The notes under the pieces: generated by a model
Database searches by the model: none
Seen by the model: only the letters and a program-made list of their open reading frames with translations
Told to the model about the DNA's origin: nothing
From: Stenotrophomonas sp. HITSZ_GD
Lineage (GTDB): Bacteria; Pseudomonadota; Gammaproteobacteria; Xanthomonadales; Xanthomonadaceae
Direction of reading: 5' to 3'
DNA length: 64,000 bases
Assembly: GCF_029543105.1 (NCBI RefSeq)
Contig: NZ_JARQXB010000014.1
Location: 1 to 64,000, forward strand
Part shown: piece after piece, positions 1 through 8,212 of the stretch
Layout of the letters: each line of letters begins with the position of its first letter
How positions within the stretch are numbered: position 1 is the first letter of the stretch
Program-made: the position numbers and the translations under genes

Positions 1-60
1 GTCGGGCGACATGGACGTCGCCCGACGAGCCCCGCAGGGATGCGGTTGTTGGCGTCCCCC
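1..60. repeat. Partial copy of large structured intergenic repeat (family A)
   Basis: Positions 1-26 form an imperfect palindrome around GGCGACATGGACGTCGCC. The bases that follow match the interior of the copies at 20.8, 36.5 and 55.8 kb (GAGCCCC, then a GCA-GGGA-TGC-like hairpin). The left outer arm would lie before the window, so this copy is incomplete. Confidence 0.6.
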
Positions 61-168
61 GATGCGGCCGCCCGCCCGTCCACCGCGCGACGTCAATGCA
101 AGCGCCAAAAAAAACATGCAGAAAACGACCCAGCCCTAACCCCACGCGCAGTCCTAGAATGGACAACC

Positions 169-1077
169 ATGAACACCCCAACCGATAGCCACCTGATCCA
201 CGGCCGCCGCCAGCGCCCGGACGGCCCCGTTCCGGTCGACGTCATTTCCGTGCAGTCCCAGCTCGTCTACGGCCACGCCGGCAACAGCGCCGCGGTGCCG
301 CCGCTGCGCGCCCTCGGCCTGCGCGTGGCTGAAGTGCCGACCACGCTGCTGAGCAACGCGCCGTTCTACAGCACCTTGCGCGGCCGCGTGCTGCCTTCGG
401 ATTGGCTGGCCGACCTGCTGCTCGGCGCCAGCGAACGTGGCCTGCCCGCGCGTGCCCGCATGCTGGTGTCCGGTTATTTCGGCAGCACCGCCAATGGCGA
501 AGTGTTCGCCGACTGGCTCGAACGCGAGCAGGCGCACGCGCCGCAGATGCGCTACTGCCTGGACCCGGTGATCGGCGATACCCACACCGGCCCCTATGTC
601 GAAGCCGGCCTGGAGCGCGTGTTCGCCGAGCGCCTGTTGCCGCGCGCCTGGCTGGTCACGCCGAACGCCTTCGAGCTCGGCCGCCTCACCGGGCTGCCCA
701 GCCTCGCGCAGGAAGATGCCATCGCCGCCGCGCGCGTGCTGCTCGAACGCGGCCCGCAATGGGTGCTGGCGCATAGCGTGGGCGGCGCGCCGGGCGAACT
801 CGTGACCCTGGCGGTCAGCCGCGAGGCGGTGTTTCGCTGGCGCACGCCGCACTTGCCAGTCGACGTGGCCGGCACCGGCGATGTGCTGATGGCGCTGCTG
901 ATCGGCTTCCTGCTGCGCGATACCCCATTTGAGACCGCCGTCAGCCGCGCGCTCGCCGGCGTGCATACCGCGCTGGAGGCGACGCTGGCCGCCGGCTTCG
1001 AGGAGTTCGACGTGCTCGCCGCCGCACCCGCCGCGCTCTCGCCGGCCGATCGCTTCCCCGCCGAGCGCCTGGCGTGA
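169..1077 (+). CDS. pdxY: Pyridoxal kinase, PdxY type
   Basis: This 302-residue protein belongs to the PfkB/ribokinase-like vitamin B6 kinases, which phosphorylate pyridoxal in the PLP salvage pathway. The N-terminal segment has the family pattern SVQSQLVYGHAGNSAAVPPL. VTPNAFELGRL lies mid-protein, and VAGTGDVLMALLIGFLL near residue 230 is the C-terminal anion-hole/catalytic-Asp motif (GTGD). The ATG at 169 was chosen because homology begins just after it; an in-frame GTG-like extension upstream is Arg-rich and not family-like. The stop overlaps the GTG start of the next gene by 4 nt (GTGA), so the two are probably translationally coupled. PdxK is the main alternative name. Confidence 0.88.
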   Translation: MNTPTDSHLIHGRRQRPDGPVPVDVISVQSQLVYGHAGNSAAVPPLRALGLRVAEVPTTLLSNAPFYSTLRGRVLPSDWLADLLLGASERGLPARARMLVSGYFGSTANGEVFADWLEREQAHAPQMRYCLDPVIGDTHTGPYVEAGLERVFAERLLPRAWLVTPNAFELGRLTGLPSLAQEDAIAAARVLLERGPQWVLAHSVGGAPGELVTLAVSREAVFRWRTPHLPVDVAGTGDVLMALLIGFLLRDTPFETAVSRALAGVHTALEATLAAGFEEFDVLAAAPAALSPADRFPAERLA

Positions 1078-2189
1078 CGCCCACGCCGGTCGTCGGCATC
1101 GTCGGCAGCGCCGGCGCCTACGGGCGCTGGCTCGCGCGCTTCCTGCGCGAGCGCATGGGGCTGACGGTGTGGGGCCACGACCCGGCCGACGCCGCGTCCC
1201 TCGACGAGGCCGAACTGCTGCGCCGCGTCGACGTGCTGGTGTTCTCCGCGCCCATCCGCCACACCCCGGCGCTGATCGCCCGTTACGCCGCGCTGTCCGC
1301 CGGCCGCGAGCGCGAACAGCTGTGGCTCGACGTCACCTCGATCAAGCAGGCACCGGTCGCGGCGATGCTGGCCTCGCAGGCCGAGGTCGTCGGCCTGCAT
1401 CCGATGACCGCACCGCCCAAGTCGCCCACGCTCAAGGGCCGCGTGATGGTGGTATGCGAAGCCCGCCTCTCGGGTTGGCGCCCGTGGGTAAGGCAGCTGT
1501 GCACCGCGCTGGAGGCCGAATGCGTGCCCGCCACGCCGGAACACCACGACCGCGTGATGGCGCTGGTGCAGGGCATGGTCCACGCCACGCACCTGGCCCA
1601 GGCCGGCGTGTTGCGCGAATACGCACCGCTGCTCGGCGAGCTGCAGGCGCTGATGCCCTTCCGCTCGGCCTCGTTCGAGCTGGATACCGCGGTCATCGCG
1701 CGCATCCTGTCGCTGAATCCCACGATCTACGAGGACATCCAGTTCGGCAATCCGTACGTGCCGGACATGCTGGATCGCCTGCTGTCGCAACTGGCCACGC
1801 TGCGCGAACTGGTGCGGCAAGGCGACGACGCGGCACGCGCTCGCTTCCGTGCCCAATTCCTGCAGGCCAACCAGCAGGCGCTGGCGCCCGCCAGCCTGGA
1901 TGCCGGCAACTACAGCTACGAGCGCGTGGGCTACCTGCTGGCCGACCTCACCGAGCCGCTCGCCACCAGCGTGTACCTGCCCCAGGACCGGCCCGGCTCG
2001 CTGCGCGCGCTGTTGAACGTGTTCGAGCAGCACGGCGTCAACCTGTCTTCGATCCATTCCTCGCGCACCCCGGCCGGTGAGCTGCACTTCCGCCTCGGCT
2101 TCGAGCCGGACACCGACCCGGGCCGACTGGACACGGCCAAGCGCGAGATTGACCGCAGCGGCATCGGTCGCGTGTTGCCGATGCGCTGA
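1074..2189 (+). CDS. tyrA: Prephenate dehydrogenase with C-terminal ACT domain
   Basis: This 371-residue protein opens with a Rossmann NAD(P) motif (GIVGSAGAYGRWLA). It has the prephenate-dehydrogenase core signature GLHPMTAPP near residue 110 and the helical dimer domain (QGMVHATHLAQ, then NPTIYEDIQFGNPY). The last ~75 residues form an ACT domain (DRPGSLRALLNVFEQHGVNLSSI), which in this family binds an amino acid, usually tyrosine, for feedback control. The enzyme makes 4-hydroxyphenylpyruvate for tyrosine. The start is GTG, overlapping the pdxY stop. Arogenate specificity cannot be excluded. Confidence 0.87.
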   Translation: MTPTPVVGIVGSAGAYGRWLARFLRERMGLTVWGHDPADAASLDEAELLRRVDVLVFSAPIRHTPALIARYAALSAGREREQLWLDVTSIKQAPVAAMLASQAEVVGLHPMTAPPKSPTLKGRVMVVCEARLSGWRPWVRQLCTALEAECVPATPEHHDRVMALVQGMVHATHLAQAGVLREYAPLLGELQALMPFRSASFELDTAVIARILSLNPTIYEDIQFGNPYVPDMLDRLLSQLATLRELVRQGDDAARARFRAQFLQANQQALAPASLDAGNYSYERVGYLLADLTEPLATSVYLPQDRPGSLRALLNVFEQHGVNLSSIHSSRTPAGELHFRLGFEPDTDPGRLDTAKREIDRSGIGRVLPMR

Positions 2190-2196
2190 CCCACGC

Positions 2197-2244
2197 GGTC
2201 ATCCACAGGCGATGTGGATGACCGTTGCACGAAGCTGTGGATAA
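2197..2244. promoter_or_regulatory. Cluster of DnaA-box-like 9-mers with a perfect hairpin
   Basis: TGTGGATAA at 2236-2244 is a perfect reverse-complement DnaA box (TTATCCACA). TCATCCACA at 2199-2207 and its complement at 2213-2221 each differ from the box by one base. Those two are the arms of a perfect 10-bp inverted repeat (2197-2206 and 2214-2223) with a 7-nt loop. No T-tract follows, so it is not an obvious terminator. Confidence 0.5.
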
Positions 2245-2283
2245 ACGCGCGCGGCCCAGGCCTGGCGCGGCTTGCACGCGGTA

Positions 2284-2300
2284 TGGCGAATTATTCGCCA
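2284..2300. repeat. Perfect 8-bp palindrome TGGCGAAT-T-ATTCGCCA
   Basis: This near-dyad site lies 40 bp beyond the DnaA-like boxes and just downstream of the stop of the small minus-strand gene. Either a protein-binding site or a 3' hairpin is possible; nothing in the sequence decides. Confidence 0.4.
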
Positions 2301-2306
2301 GCGCCC

Positions 2307-2495
2307 TCAGGCCGTGGACAAGCGCAGCTCGCCGCCCGTGGTGGTGTATTCCTGGCCCTGGCGGATCAGGTGGCGGCCGTCGGCCAGTTCATAGCGCGGG
2401 CGCTCGTGCGAGGCGCCCTGCGCCTGTTCGCGGAATTCGATGATGACGTAGGACTCGCCATCGGAGCCGGTGGCGGGAAATTGCCGGAATGACAT
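2307..2495 (-). CDS. Small conserved-looking hypothetical protein
   Basis: This is a 62-residue protein starting MSFRQFPATG. I chose the ATG at 2495 because a strong ribosome-binding site (GAGGAGG) sits 6-12 nt upstream on the minus strand; a longer in-frame start lacks one. It has no membrane segment or signal peptide. The middle (GESYVIIEFREQ) and end (GRHLIRQGQEYTTTGGELRL) suggest a small beta-rich fold. It lies 82 nt downstream of the exporter gene on the same strand and may be its last operon member. I assign no function. Confidence 0.6.
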   Translation of the reverse strand: MSFRQFPATGSDGESYVIIEFREQAQGASHERPRYELADGRHLIRQGQEYTTTGGELRLSTA

Positions 2496-2576
2496 CGTGC
2501 GCCTCCTCATCTGGATCGACGCCGGCCCATGCCGGCGCAGCGCGAGGATGCGCAAGCCGGCGTTACCGCCACGTGG

Positions 2577-4343
2577 TCAATCGATGAATTGCAGCCGCGC
2601 CAGTTCGGCGTACAGGCCACCCTGGGCGAGCAGTTCGGCATGCGTGCCTTGCGCGATGATGCGGCCGCGGTCCATCACCACGATGCGGTCGGCCTTGAGC
2701 ACGGTGGCCAGGCGGTGCGCGATGACCAGCGTGGTGCGGCCGGCCATCAGCCGCTCCAGTGCCTGCTGCACGGCGCGCTCGCTCTGCGCGTCGAGCGCGC
2801 TGGTAGCCTCGTCGAGCAGCAGTACCGGTGCGTCCTTGAGCAGGGCGCGGGCAATGGCGATGCGCTGCTGCTGGCCGCCGGACAGCCGCGCGCCGCGCTC
2901 GCCCAGTTCGGTATCGAAACCCTGCGGCAGCTCGCCGATGAAACCTTCGGCCTCGGCGGCGCGTGCCGCCGCGCGCACTTCCTCGTCGCTGGCCTCCAGG
3001 CGGCCGTAGCGGATGTTCTCCGCCGCGCTGGCGGCGAACAGCGCCGGTTGCTGCGGCACCAGCGCGATGTGTTCGCGCAGCGGCAGCGGGTCGAGCGCGC
3101 GCAGGTCCAGGCCGTCGAGCGATACGCGGCCCGCGTCCGGGTCGTGGAAGCGCAGCAGCAGCGACAGCACCGTGCTCTTGCCCGCGCCGGAGGGGCCCAC
3201 CAGCGCCACCGTCTCGCCCGGCCGCACGTGCAGGGTGAAGCCATCCAGCGCCGCGTGGTCCGGGCGCTGCGGATAGTGGAAAACCACCTCGTCGAAGCGG
3301 ATCTCGCCGCGCAGCGGCGCGGGCAGGGCGGTGGGCGCGGCGGGCAGCGCCAGGCGCGGCCGCTCGCGCAGCAACTCGGCGATGCGGCCCATGCCGCCGG
3401 CCGCGCGCTGCAATTCGTTCCATACCTCGGCCAGCGCGCCCACCGAACCACCGCCGATCAGCGCGTACAGCACGAACTGGCCCAGCGCGCCGGTGCTCAT
3501 GCGGCCATCGACCACATCGTGCGCGCCCAGCCACAGCACCGTGACGATCGCGCCGAAGAACAGCACGATGGCTACCGCGGTCACGATCGACTGCGTGCCG
3601 ATGCGCCGCCGCGCCGCGGCCAGCGTGGCCTCCAGCGCCGCGCCGAAGCGCGCGCGCTCGTAGGGCTCGCGCGCGTGCGCCTGCACCGTGCGCACCGCGC
3701 CCAGGGTCTCGGCGGCGAGCGTGTTGGCGTCGGCTACGCGATCCTGGCTGGCACGCGCCATCTTCTGCAGCCGGCGCGCGCCCAGCACGATGGGCAGCAC
3801 CGCCAGCGGGATGCCGAGCAGCGCCCAGGCCGCCAGCCGCGGGCTGGTGACGAACAGCATCACCAGGCTGCCGATCACCGTGACCGTGCTGCGCAGCGCC
3901 ACCGACATCGTCGAGCCGATCACCCCGCGCAGCAGCTCGCTGTCGGCCGACAGGCGCGAGACCAGCTCGCCGCTGCGGCTGCGGTCGTGGAATTCCATGT
4001 CCATGCCGATCAGGTGGGCGTAGAGCCGGCCGCGCAGGTCGGCCACCACGCGCTCGCCCAGCAGCGAGACGAAGAACAGCCGCGCGGCGGTCGCCACCGC
4101 CAGTACCGCGGTGACGACGAAGGCGAGGGCGAAGGTGCGGTTGATCGCGCTGGCGGCGCTGAAACCATGGTCGATGACCTGGCGCGCCACGGCCGGCAGC
4201 ACCAGCGTCGCCGCCGAGGACACCGCCAGGGCCACCAGCCAGGCTACGAACAGCGGCAGGTGGCGCCGCACGAACGGCCACAACGCGCCCAGGCTGGCGA
4301 GGCCGCGCAGGCCGGGGCGCGGGGTATCCGGGGTCGAACTCAT
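2577..4343 (-). CDS. MsbA-related ABC transporter, fused permease/ATPase
   Basis: This 588-residue half-transporter has an N-terminal six-helix transmembrane domain (about residues 20-320) and a C-terminal ATPase. The Walker A GPSGAGKST lies near residue 382, the signature LSGGQQQR near 487, and Walker B VLLLDEATSALD follows, with the H-loop in IAHR. It should homodimerise in the inner membrane as an exporter. It looks like the bacterial MsbA-related subfamily rather than true MsbA, so lipid A flipping should not be assumed. The start ATG at 4343 overlaps the yigZ stop (ATGA), so the two are probably co-translated. The substrate is unknown. Confidence 0.85.
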   Translation of the reverse strand: MSSTPDTPRPGLRGLASLGALWPFVRRHLPLFVAWLVALAVSSAATLVLPAVARQVIDHGFSAASAINRTFALAFVVTAVLAVATAARLFFVSLLGERVVADLRGRLYAHLIGMDMEFHDRSRSGELVSRLSADSELLRGVIGSTMSVALRSTVTVIGSLVMLFVTSPRLAAWALLGIPLAVLPIVLGARRLQKMARASQDRVADANTLAAETLGAVRTVQAHAREPYERARFGAALEATLAAARRRIGTQSIVTAVAIVLFFGAIVTVLWLGAHDVVDGRMSTGALGQFVLYALIGGGSVGALAEVWNELQRAAGGMGRIAELLRERPRLALPAAPTALPAPLRGEIRFDEVVFHYPQRPDHAALDGFTLHVRPGETVALVGPSGAGKSTVLSLLLRFHDPDAGRVSLDGLDLRALDPLPLREHIALVPQQPALFAASAAENIRYGRLEASDEEVRAAARAAEAEGFIGELPQGFDTELGERGARLSGGQQQRIAIARALLKDAPVLLLDEATSALDAQSERAVQQALERLMAGRTTLVIAHRLATVLKADRIVVMDRGRIIAQGTHAELLAQGGLYAELARLQFID

Positions 4344-4942
4344 GCGGGGGGCTGCTCGCGGACGTGTACCCGGTTCCGGGTGGCGTCGCGCAGCTGGTTT
4401 TTCAAGCCCGGCAGGTGCTCGGCCGGCAGCGACAGGCACAGCCACGCGCCTTCGGCGTCGAAATCCTCCTGCGCCTTGGTCGCCAGGCACTGCGCCATGA
4501 CGCTGTGCACCGTGCCGAGGTCGTCGAAACCGCAGTGCAGCCACACCGTGGCCATCTGCGTGAGCGGCACGCGCGGGGCGGTGCGCAGGCATTCGGCAGC
4601 GGTGCCGCCATACGCGCGCACCAACCCGCCGGCGCCAAGCTTGATGCCGCCGTACCAGCGCGTCACCACCACCACGAGGCGGTCCAGCCCCTGGCCATCG
4701 ATGGCGGCCAGGATCGGTCGTCCGGCGGTGCCGGCCGGCTCGCCGTCGTCGCTGGAGCGGTATTCGCCGCCGATGCGGTAGGCCCAGCAGTTGTGCGTGG
4801 CGTCGGCCACCGCGACCTGCGCCAGGAACGCCAGCGCGGCGGCGGCTTCCTCGACCGGCGCAGCGTGGGCGAGAAACCGGCTGTGGCGGATTTCCTGGCG
4901 GTGGCTGACCGCGTGGGCGAGGGTTTCGGACATCGCGGCCAT
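4340..4942 (-). CDS. yigZ: YigZ/IMPACT family protein
   Basis: This 200-residue protein has the hallmark IMPACT-family motifs ATHNCWAYRIG, SSDDGEPAGTAGRPIL and VTRWYGGIKLGAGGLVRAY. The N-terminal UPF0029 domain fills residues ~15-130 and a ferredoxin-like C-terminal domain follows. The family is linked to translation and stress, but the molecular role in bacteria is not settled. ATG codons at 4942 and 4933 are both possible starts; neither has a strong ribosome-binding site. The stop overlaps the exporter start downstream. Confidence 0.85.
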   Translation of the reverse strand: MAAMSETLAHAVSHRQEIRHSRFLAHAAPVEEAAAALAFLAQVAVADATHNCWAYRIGGEYRSSDDGEPAGTAGRPILAAIDGQGLDRLVVVVTRWYGGIKLGAGGLVRAYGGTAAECLRTAPRVPLTQMATVWLHCGFDDLGTVHSVMAQCLATKAQEDFDAEGAWLCLSLPAEHLPGLKNQLRDATRNRVHVREQPPA

Positions 4943-5085
4943 TGTAGCGGCGAGGTGACTGCCGACCGTGCGGGTGCGTGCGCCGCGTCAAGAACGCGGG
5001 ACAATCTTTCCATCTACCCCATGCCCAACGGTTATGCTGGGCACCACAGGGGAGCTGCCGGGAACGGCGGCCATGGATTTTCACA

Positions 5086-7977
5086 ATGCTCATCAGCCCA
5101 TCCGCCATGGCCCATCGCCTGCGCATCGCGCAGGCGTGTGATCGCGCCGCCGCGGTGCTGGCCGGCGTGATGCCGCCGGGCGCCGCGCTCGCGCTGGCCT
5201 GGCGCGATGGGCGGCTGGACGACGAGGCGCACGGCAGTACGCCGGGTGCCGGGCAGGCACTGCGTGATCGCGCCAGCGCCGGGCTGGCACGGCGCGACAC
5301 ACCGGCCCCCGGCGAGCGCCTGCACGTGTGGCGCAGCGACGACGACTTCGCGGTGCTGGCATTGGCCTGGGAAGGTCCGGCGCGCGATGCGGCGGAAGAA
5401 CGCGCCTGGTTGCGGCTGGCCGAGTGCGTGGTCGGCAGCACGCTGGACAGCGCGCTGCTGCAGGCCGAGATCGAGGACCTGGAGAAGTCCAAGCTGCTGC
5501 AGCAGGCGTTGTACGAAATCGCCGACCTGGCCGGCAACGAGCTGGACCTGAGCCAGATGCTGCAACGCATCCACGCGGTGGTCGGCTCGCTGATGTACGC
5601 GGAGAACTTCTACATCGTCGAGTACGACGCCGCCGCGGCGAGCATGCGCTTTTTGTACTTCGTCGATCACCAGGACGGTTTCGTCGCCGATCCCTCGCGC
5701 ACCTACCGCCACGAGGACATCCCCAACAGCCTGACCCTGGCGCTGCTCTCGCGCGGCGTGGCGCTGAGCGGGCCTTCGGATGAACTCTCCGAACGCCTCA
5801 ACATCTCCCACGATCCCACCCGCGGCCCGGAAAGCCTGGACTGGCTCGGCGTGCCGATGCTGCGCGACGGCCAGGTGGCCGGCGCGATCGTGGTGCAGAG
5901 CTACGACGAGAAGATCGGCTTCAGCGAACAGGACCGCATCCTGCTGGCCTATGTCGCCCAGCACGTGCTCACCGCCATCGACCGCCGCCAGGCCAAGGTG
6001 CAGCTGGAGCGGCGGGTCGAGGAGCGCACGCGCGAGCTGCAGCACGCCAACCGCGAGCTGCAGGACGAGATCATCGAGCGCAAGCGTGCCGAGAAGCTGC
6101 AGCTGGCACTGTTCCGCATCAGCGAACTGGCCGGCGCATCGGAAAGCCTCAGCCAGTACTACGCCGAGGTCCACGACGTGGTCGGCGCCCTGCTGGATGC
6201 GCGCAACTTCTACATCGCGCTGATCAACGACAGCGGCGACGGGCTGGAGTTCGCCTATTCGGTGGACGAGCACAACGGCGTGCGCCCGCCGCGCAAGTTC
6301 AGCGGCGGCCTCACCGAATACCTGATCCAGACCCGCTCGGCGCTGCTGGCCACGCGCGCGGACATCGACGCGATGGCCGCCGCCGGCAAGCTCACCAACA
6401 TCGGCGCGCAGGCGCACAGCTGGCTAGGCGTACCGCTGTTCATCGACGACGAAGTGGTCGGCGCGATCGTCGTGCAGAGCTATTCGCCGCAGGTCAGCTA
6501 CACCCCGCACGACCAGCGCCTGCTCGCCTTCGTGGCGCACAACATCGGCAACGGCCTGGCCCGCCAGCGCAACCAGGCGCGGCTGCGGCTGGCGCATGCC
6601 GAGCTGGAAGTGCGCGTGCACGAGCGCACGCGCGAGCTGGCCGAACTCAACGAGCAACTGCTGAGCCAGATCGCCGAGCGCATGCGCGCCGAGCAGCGGC
6701 TGACCCACCAGGCGCTGCACGATGCGCTCACCGGCCTGCCGAACCGCGCGCACCTGCTGGACCGGCTGGACGAATCGATCCAGCGCGCCGCGCACGGCGA
6801 CGGCGCGGCCTTCGCGGTGCTGTTCCTGGACCTGGACCGCTTCAAGCTGGTCAACGACAGCGTCGGCCATGCGGCCGGCGACCGCATGCTGGTCGAAGTG
6901 GCGCAGCGCATCGTGGCCACCGTGCGCGCCGACGACGTGGTCGCGCGGCTGGGCGGGGACGAGTTCGCCATCCTGATGCGCTGCCCGGAGGGTGTGGAGG
7001 CCGCGCGCGAGCTGGCGCAGCGCCTGCAGGGCGTGCTTGGCCAGCCGATGTGGGTGGCCGGCCGCGAGCTGTTCCCGTCCGGCAGCATGGGCGTGGCGCT
7101 ATGGAACCGGCGCTACCGCACCGGCGAGGAGATGCTGCGCGATGCCGACGCGGCGATGTACCGTGCCAAGGCGCAGATCGCCGAGCGTTTCGCCGTGTTC
7201 GACGAGGCCATGCGCGAGGAAGCGCTGCGCAGCCTGGACCTGGAAGCGGACATGCGCCGCGCGCTCAACAACCGCGATTTCCATCCGTTCTACCAGCCCA
7301 TCGTGCGGCTGGAGGACAACGTGGTGGTCGGCCACGAGGCGCTGCTGCGCTGGGAGCACGAGAGCCGCGGGCTGCTGCGGCCGAACGTGTTCATCCACTT
7401 GGGCGAGGACAGCGGCCTGATCGAACAGGTGGACTGGCAGCTGTACGAGCAGGTGATCGAACACCTGGCGCGCGGGGGCGAGGGCTACGTGTCGGTCAAC
7501 GTGTCGCCGCGGCATTTCCGTTCAGTGGATTTCGCCGAGCGCTTGCTGGGGCTGATCGACGCGGTTGGCGCCGATCCGGTGCGCCTGCGGCTGGAGATCA
7601 CCGAAGTGGCGCTGCTGGACGATGCGCCGCGCACGCTGCGCATCCTGCGCACGCTGCGCGAGCGCGGTGTGCTGATCCAGCTGGACGATTTCGGCACGGG
7701 CTATTCGGCGCTGTCCTACCTGCACCGCTTCCCGATTTCGGCGCTGAAGATCGACCAGAGCTTCGTGGCCGGCCTGCACCAGGGCGGTGGACAGGATTCG
7801 CTGGCGCTGGTGCGCAGCATCCTCGCCCTGGCGGCCACGCTGGGCATCGAGACGGTGGGCGAGGGCATCGAAACCGAGCAGCAGCGGCGCACGCTGCGCG
7901 AGCTGGGCTGCCACTACGGGCAGGGCTACCTGCTGGGCAAGCCCACGCCACGGCCGGAAGGCCTGGCCTGGTTGTAG
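5086..7977 (+). CDS. Double-GAF GGDEF/EAL cyclic-di-GMP enzyme
   Basis: This cytosolic protein of about 963 residues has an undefined N-terminal ~130 residues. Then come GAF domain 1 (~138-300), a charged coiled coil, GAF domain 2 (~345-495), a second coiled coil, GGDEF (~540-705) and EAL (~715-960). The active-site loop is an intact GGDEF near residue 623. The EAL domain keeps EALLRW, the Asn in NVSP, the Glu in RLEITE, LDDFGTGYS, ALKIDQSF and GEGIE, so both synthesis and hydrolysis of c-di-GMP look possible. The two GAF modules share a layout (A-x-NFYI, W-LGVP, GAIVVQSY) and look like an internal duplication. The start is uncertain: ATG at 5086 or 5107, or GTG at 4978. Confidence 0.86.
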   Translation: MLISPSAMAHRLRIAQACDRAAAVLAGVMPPGAALALAWRDGRLDDEAHGSTPGAGQALRDRASAGLARRDTPAPGERLHVWRSDDDFAVLALAWEGPARDAAEERAWLRLAECVVGSTLDSALLQAEIEDLEKSKLLQQALYEIADLAGNELDLSQMLQRIHAVVGSLMYAENFYIVEYDAAAASMRFLYFVDHQDGFVADPSRTYRHEDIPNSLTLALLSRGVALSGPSDELSERLNISHDPTRGPESLDWLGVPMLRDGQVAGAIVVQSYDEKIGFSEQDRILLAYVAQHVLTAIDRRQAKVQLERRVEERTRELQHANRELQDEIIERKRAEKLQLALFRISELAGASESLSQYYAEVHDVVGALLDARNFYIALINDSGDGLEFAYSVDEHNGVRPPRKFSGGLTEYLIQTRSALLATRADIDAMAAAGKLTNIGAQAHSWLGVPLFIDDEVVGAIVVQSYSPQVSYTPHDQRLLAFVAHNIGNGLARQRNQARLRLAHAELEVRVHERTRELAELNEQLLSQIAERMRAEQRLTHQALHDALTGLPNRAHLLDRLDESIQRAAHGDGAAFAVLFLDLDRFKLVNDSVGHAAGDRMLVEVAQRIVATVRADDVVARLGGDEFAILMRCPEGVEAARELAQRLQGVLGQPMWVAGRELFPSGSMGVALWNRRYRTGEEMLRDADAAMYRAKAQIAERFAVFDEAMREEALRSLDLEADMRRALNNRDFHPFYQPIVRLEDNVVVGHEALLRWEHESRGLLRPNVFIHLGEDSGLIEQVDWQLYEQVIEHLARGGEGYVSVNVSPRHFRSVDFAERLLGLIDAVGADPVRLRLEITEVALLDDAPRTLRILRTLRERGVLIQLDDFGTGYSALSYLHRFPISALKIDQSFVAGLHQGGGQDSLALVRSILALAATLGIETVGEGIETEQQRRTLRELGCHYGQGYLLGKPTPRPEGLAWL

Positions 7978-8018
7978 CGGAAGGACGCGTTGCCCTGCCG
8001 TTAGTGCTTTTTCCCTGC

Positions 8019-8042
8019 GTCGCGGCTGAAGCCGCTTCTACA
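8019..8042. repeat. Single REP-like repeat unit (family B)
   Basis: This is a complementary-orientation copy of the GTAGGAGCGGCTTCAGCC repeat also found near 30.3, 36.6, 41.6 and 63.0 kb. It lies in the gap after the GGDEF/EAL gene. One mismatch occurs near its end (TTCTACA for TCCTACA). Confidence 0.75.
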
Positions 8043-8078
8043 ATGGGAAATCAGGCGCCGGGGAGATCAAGCGAAGCG

Positions 8079-8192
8079 TGGATCAGGACGCGCGCCCCTC
8101 AACGCAGCGCGGTGCGCCGCTTCTCGTCAATCCGCGCCAGGAAGTGATGAGGGCGCCCGGCGGGTGGGCGCGTCGCCACGCGTCCTGATCCA
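8079..8192. repeat. Segment bounded by 14-bp inverted repeats, holding a duplicated gene tail
   Basis: Perfect 14-bp arms lie at 8079-8092 (TGGATCAGGACGCG) and 8179-8192. Between them, at 8099-8134 on the minus strand, sits a second copy of the end of the neighbouring LOG gene. It encodes RIDEKRRTALR and a TGA stop, at about 80% nucleotide identity to the real gene end at 8213-8250. Confidence 0.55.
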
Positions 8193-8212
8193 GCCGCGTT
8201 CACGCATGCTTC

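Noticed and set aside
2197-2300. Chromosomal origin of replication
   Set aside because: The DnaA-like boxes are few, and no dnaA, dnaN, rpmH or AT-rich unwinding stretch is present.
2529-4781. A 750-codon plus-strand frame opposite the exporter gene
   Set aside because: It reads mostly Arg/Gln/His/Ala over real coding on the other strand, with no start context or domain.
5073-5141. 22-codon frame MDFHNAHQPIRHG, overlapping the GGDEF/EAL start
   Set aside because: A leader peptide is possible, but it overlaps the likely real start, has a weak ribosome-binding site and shows no conserved feature.
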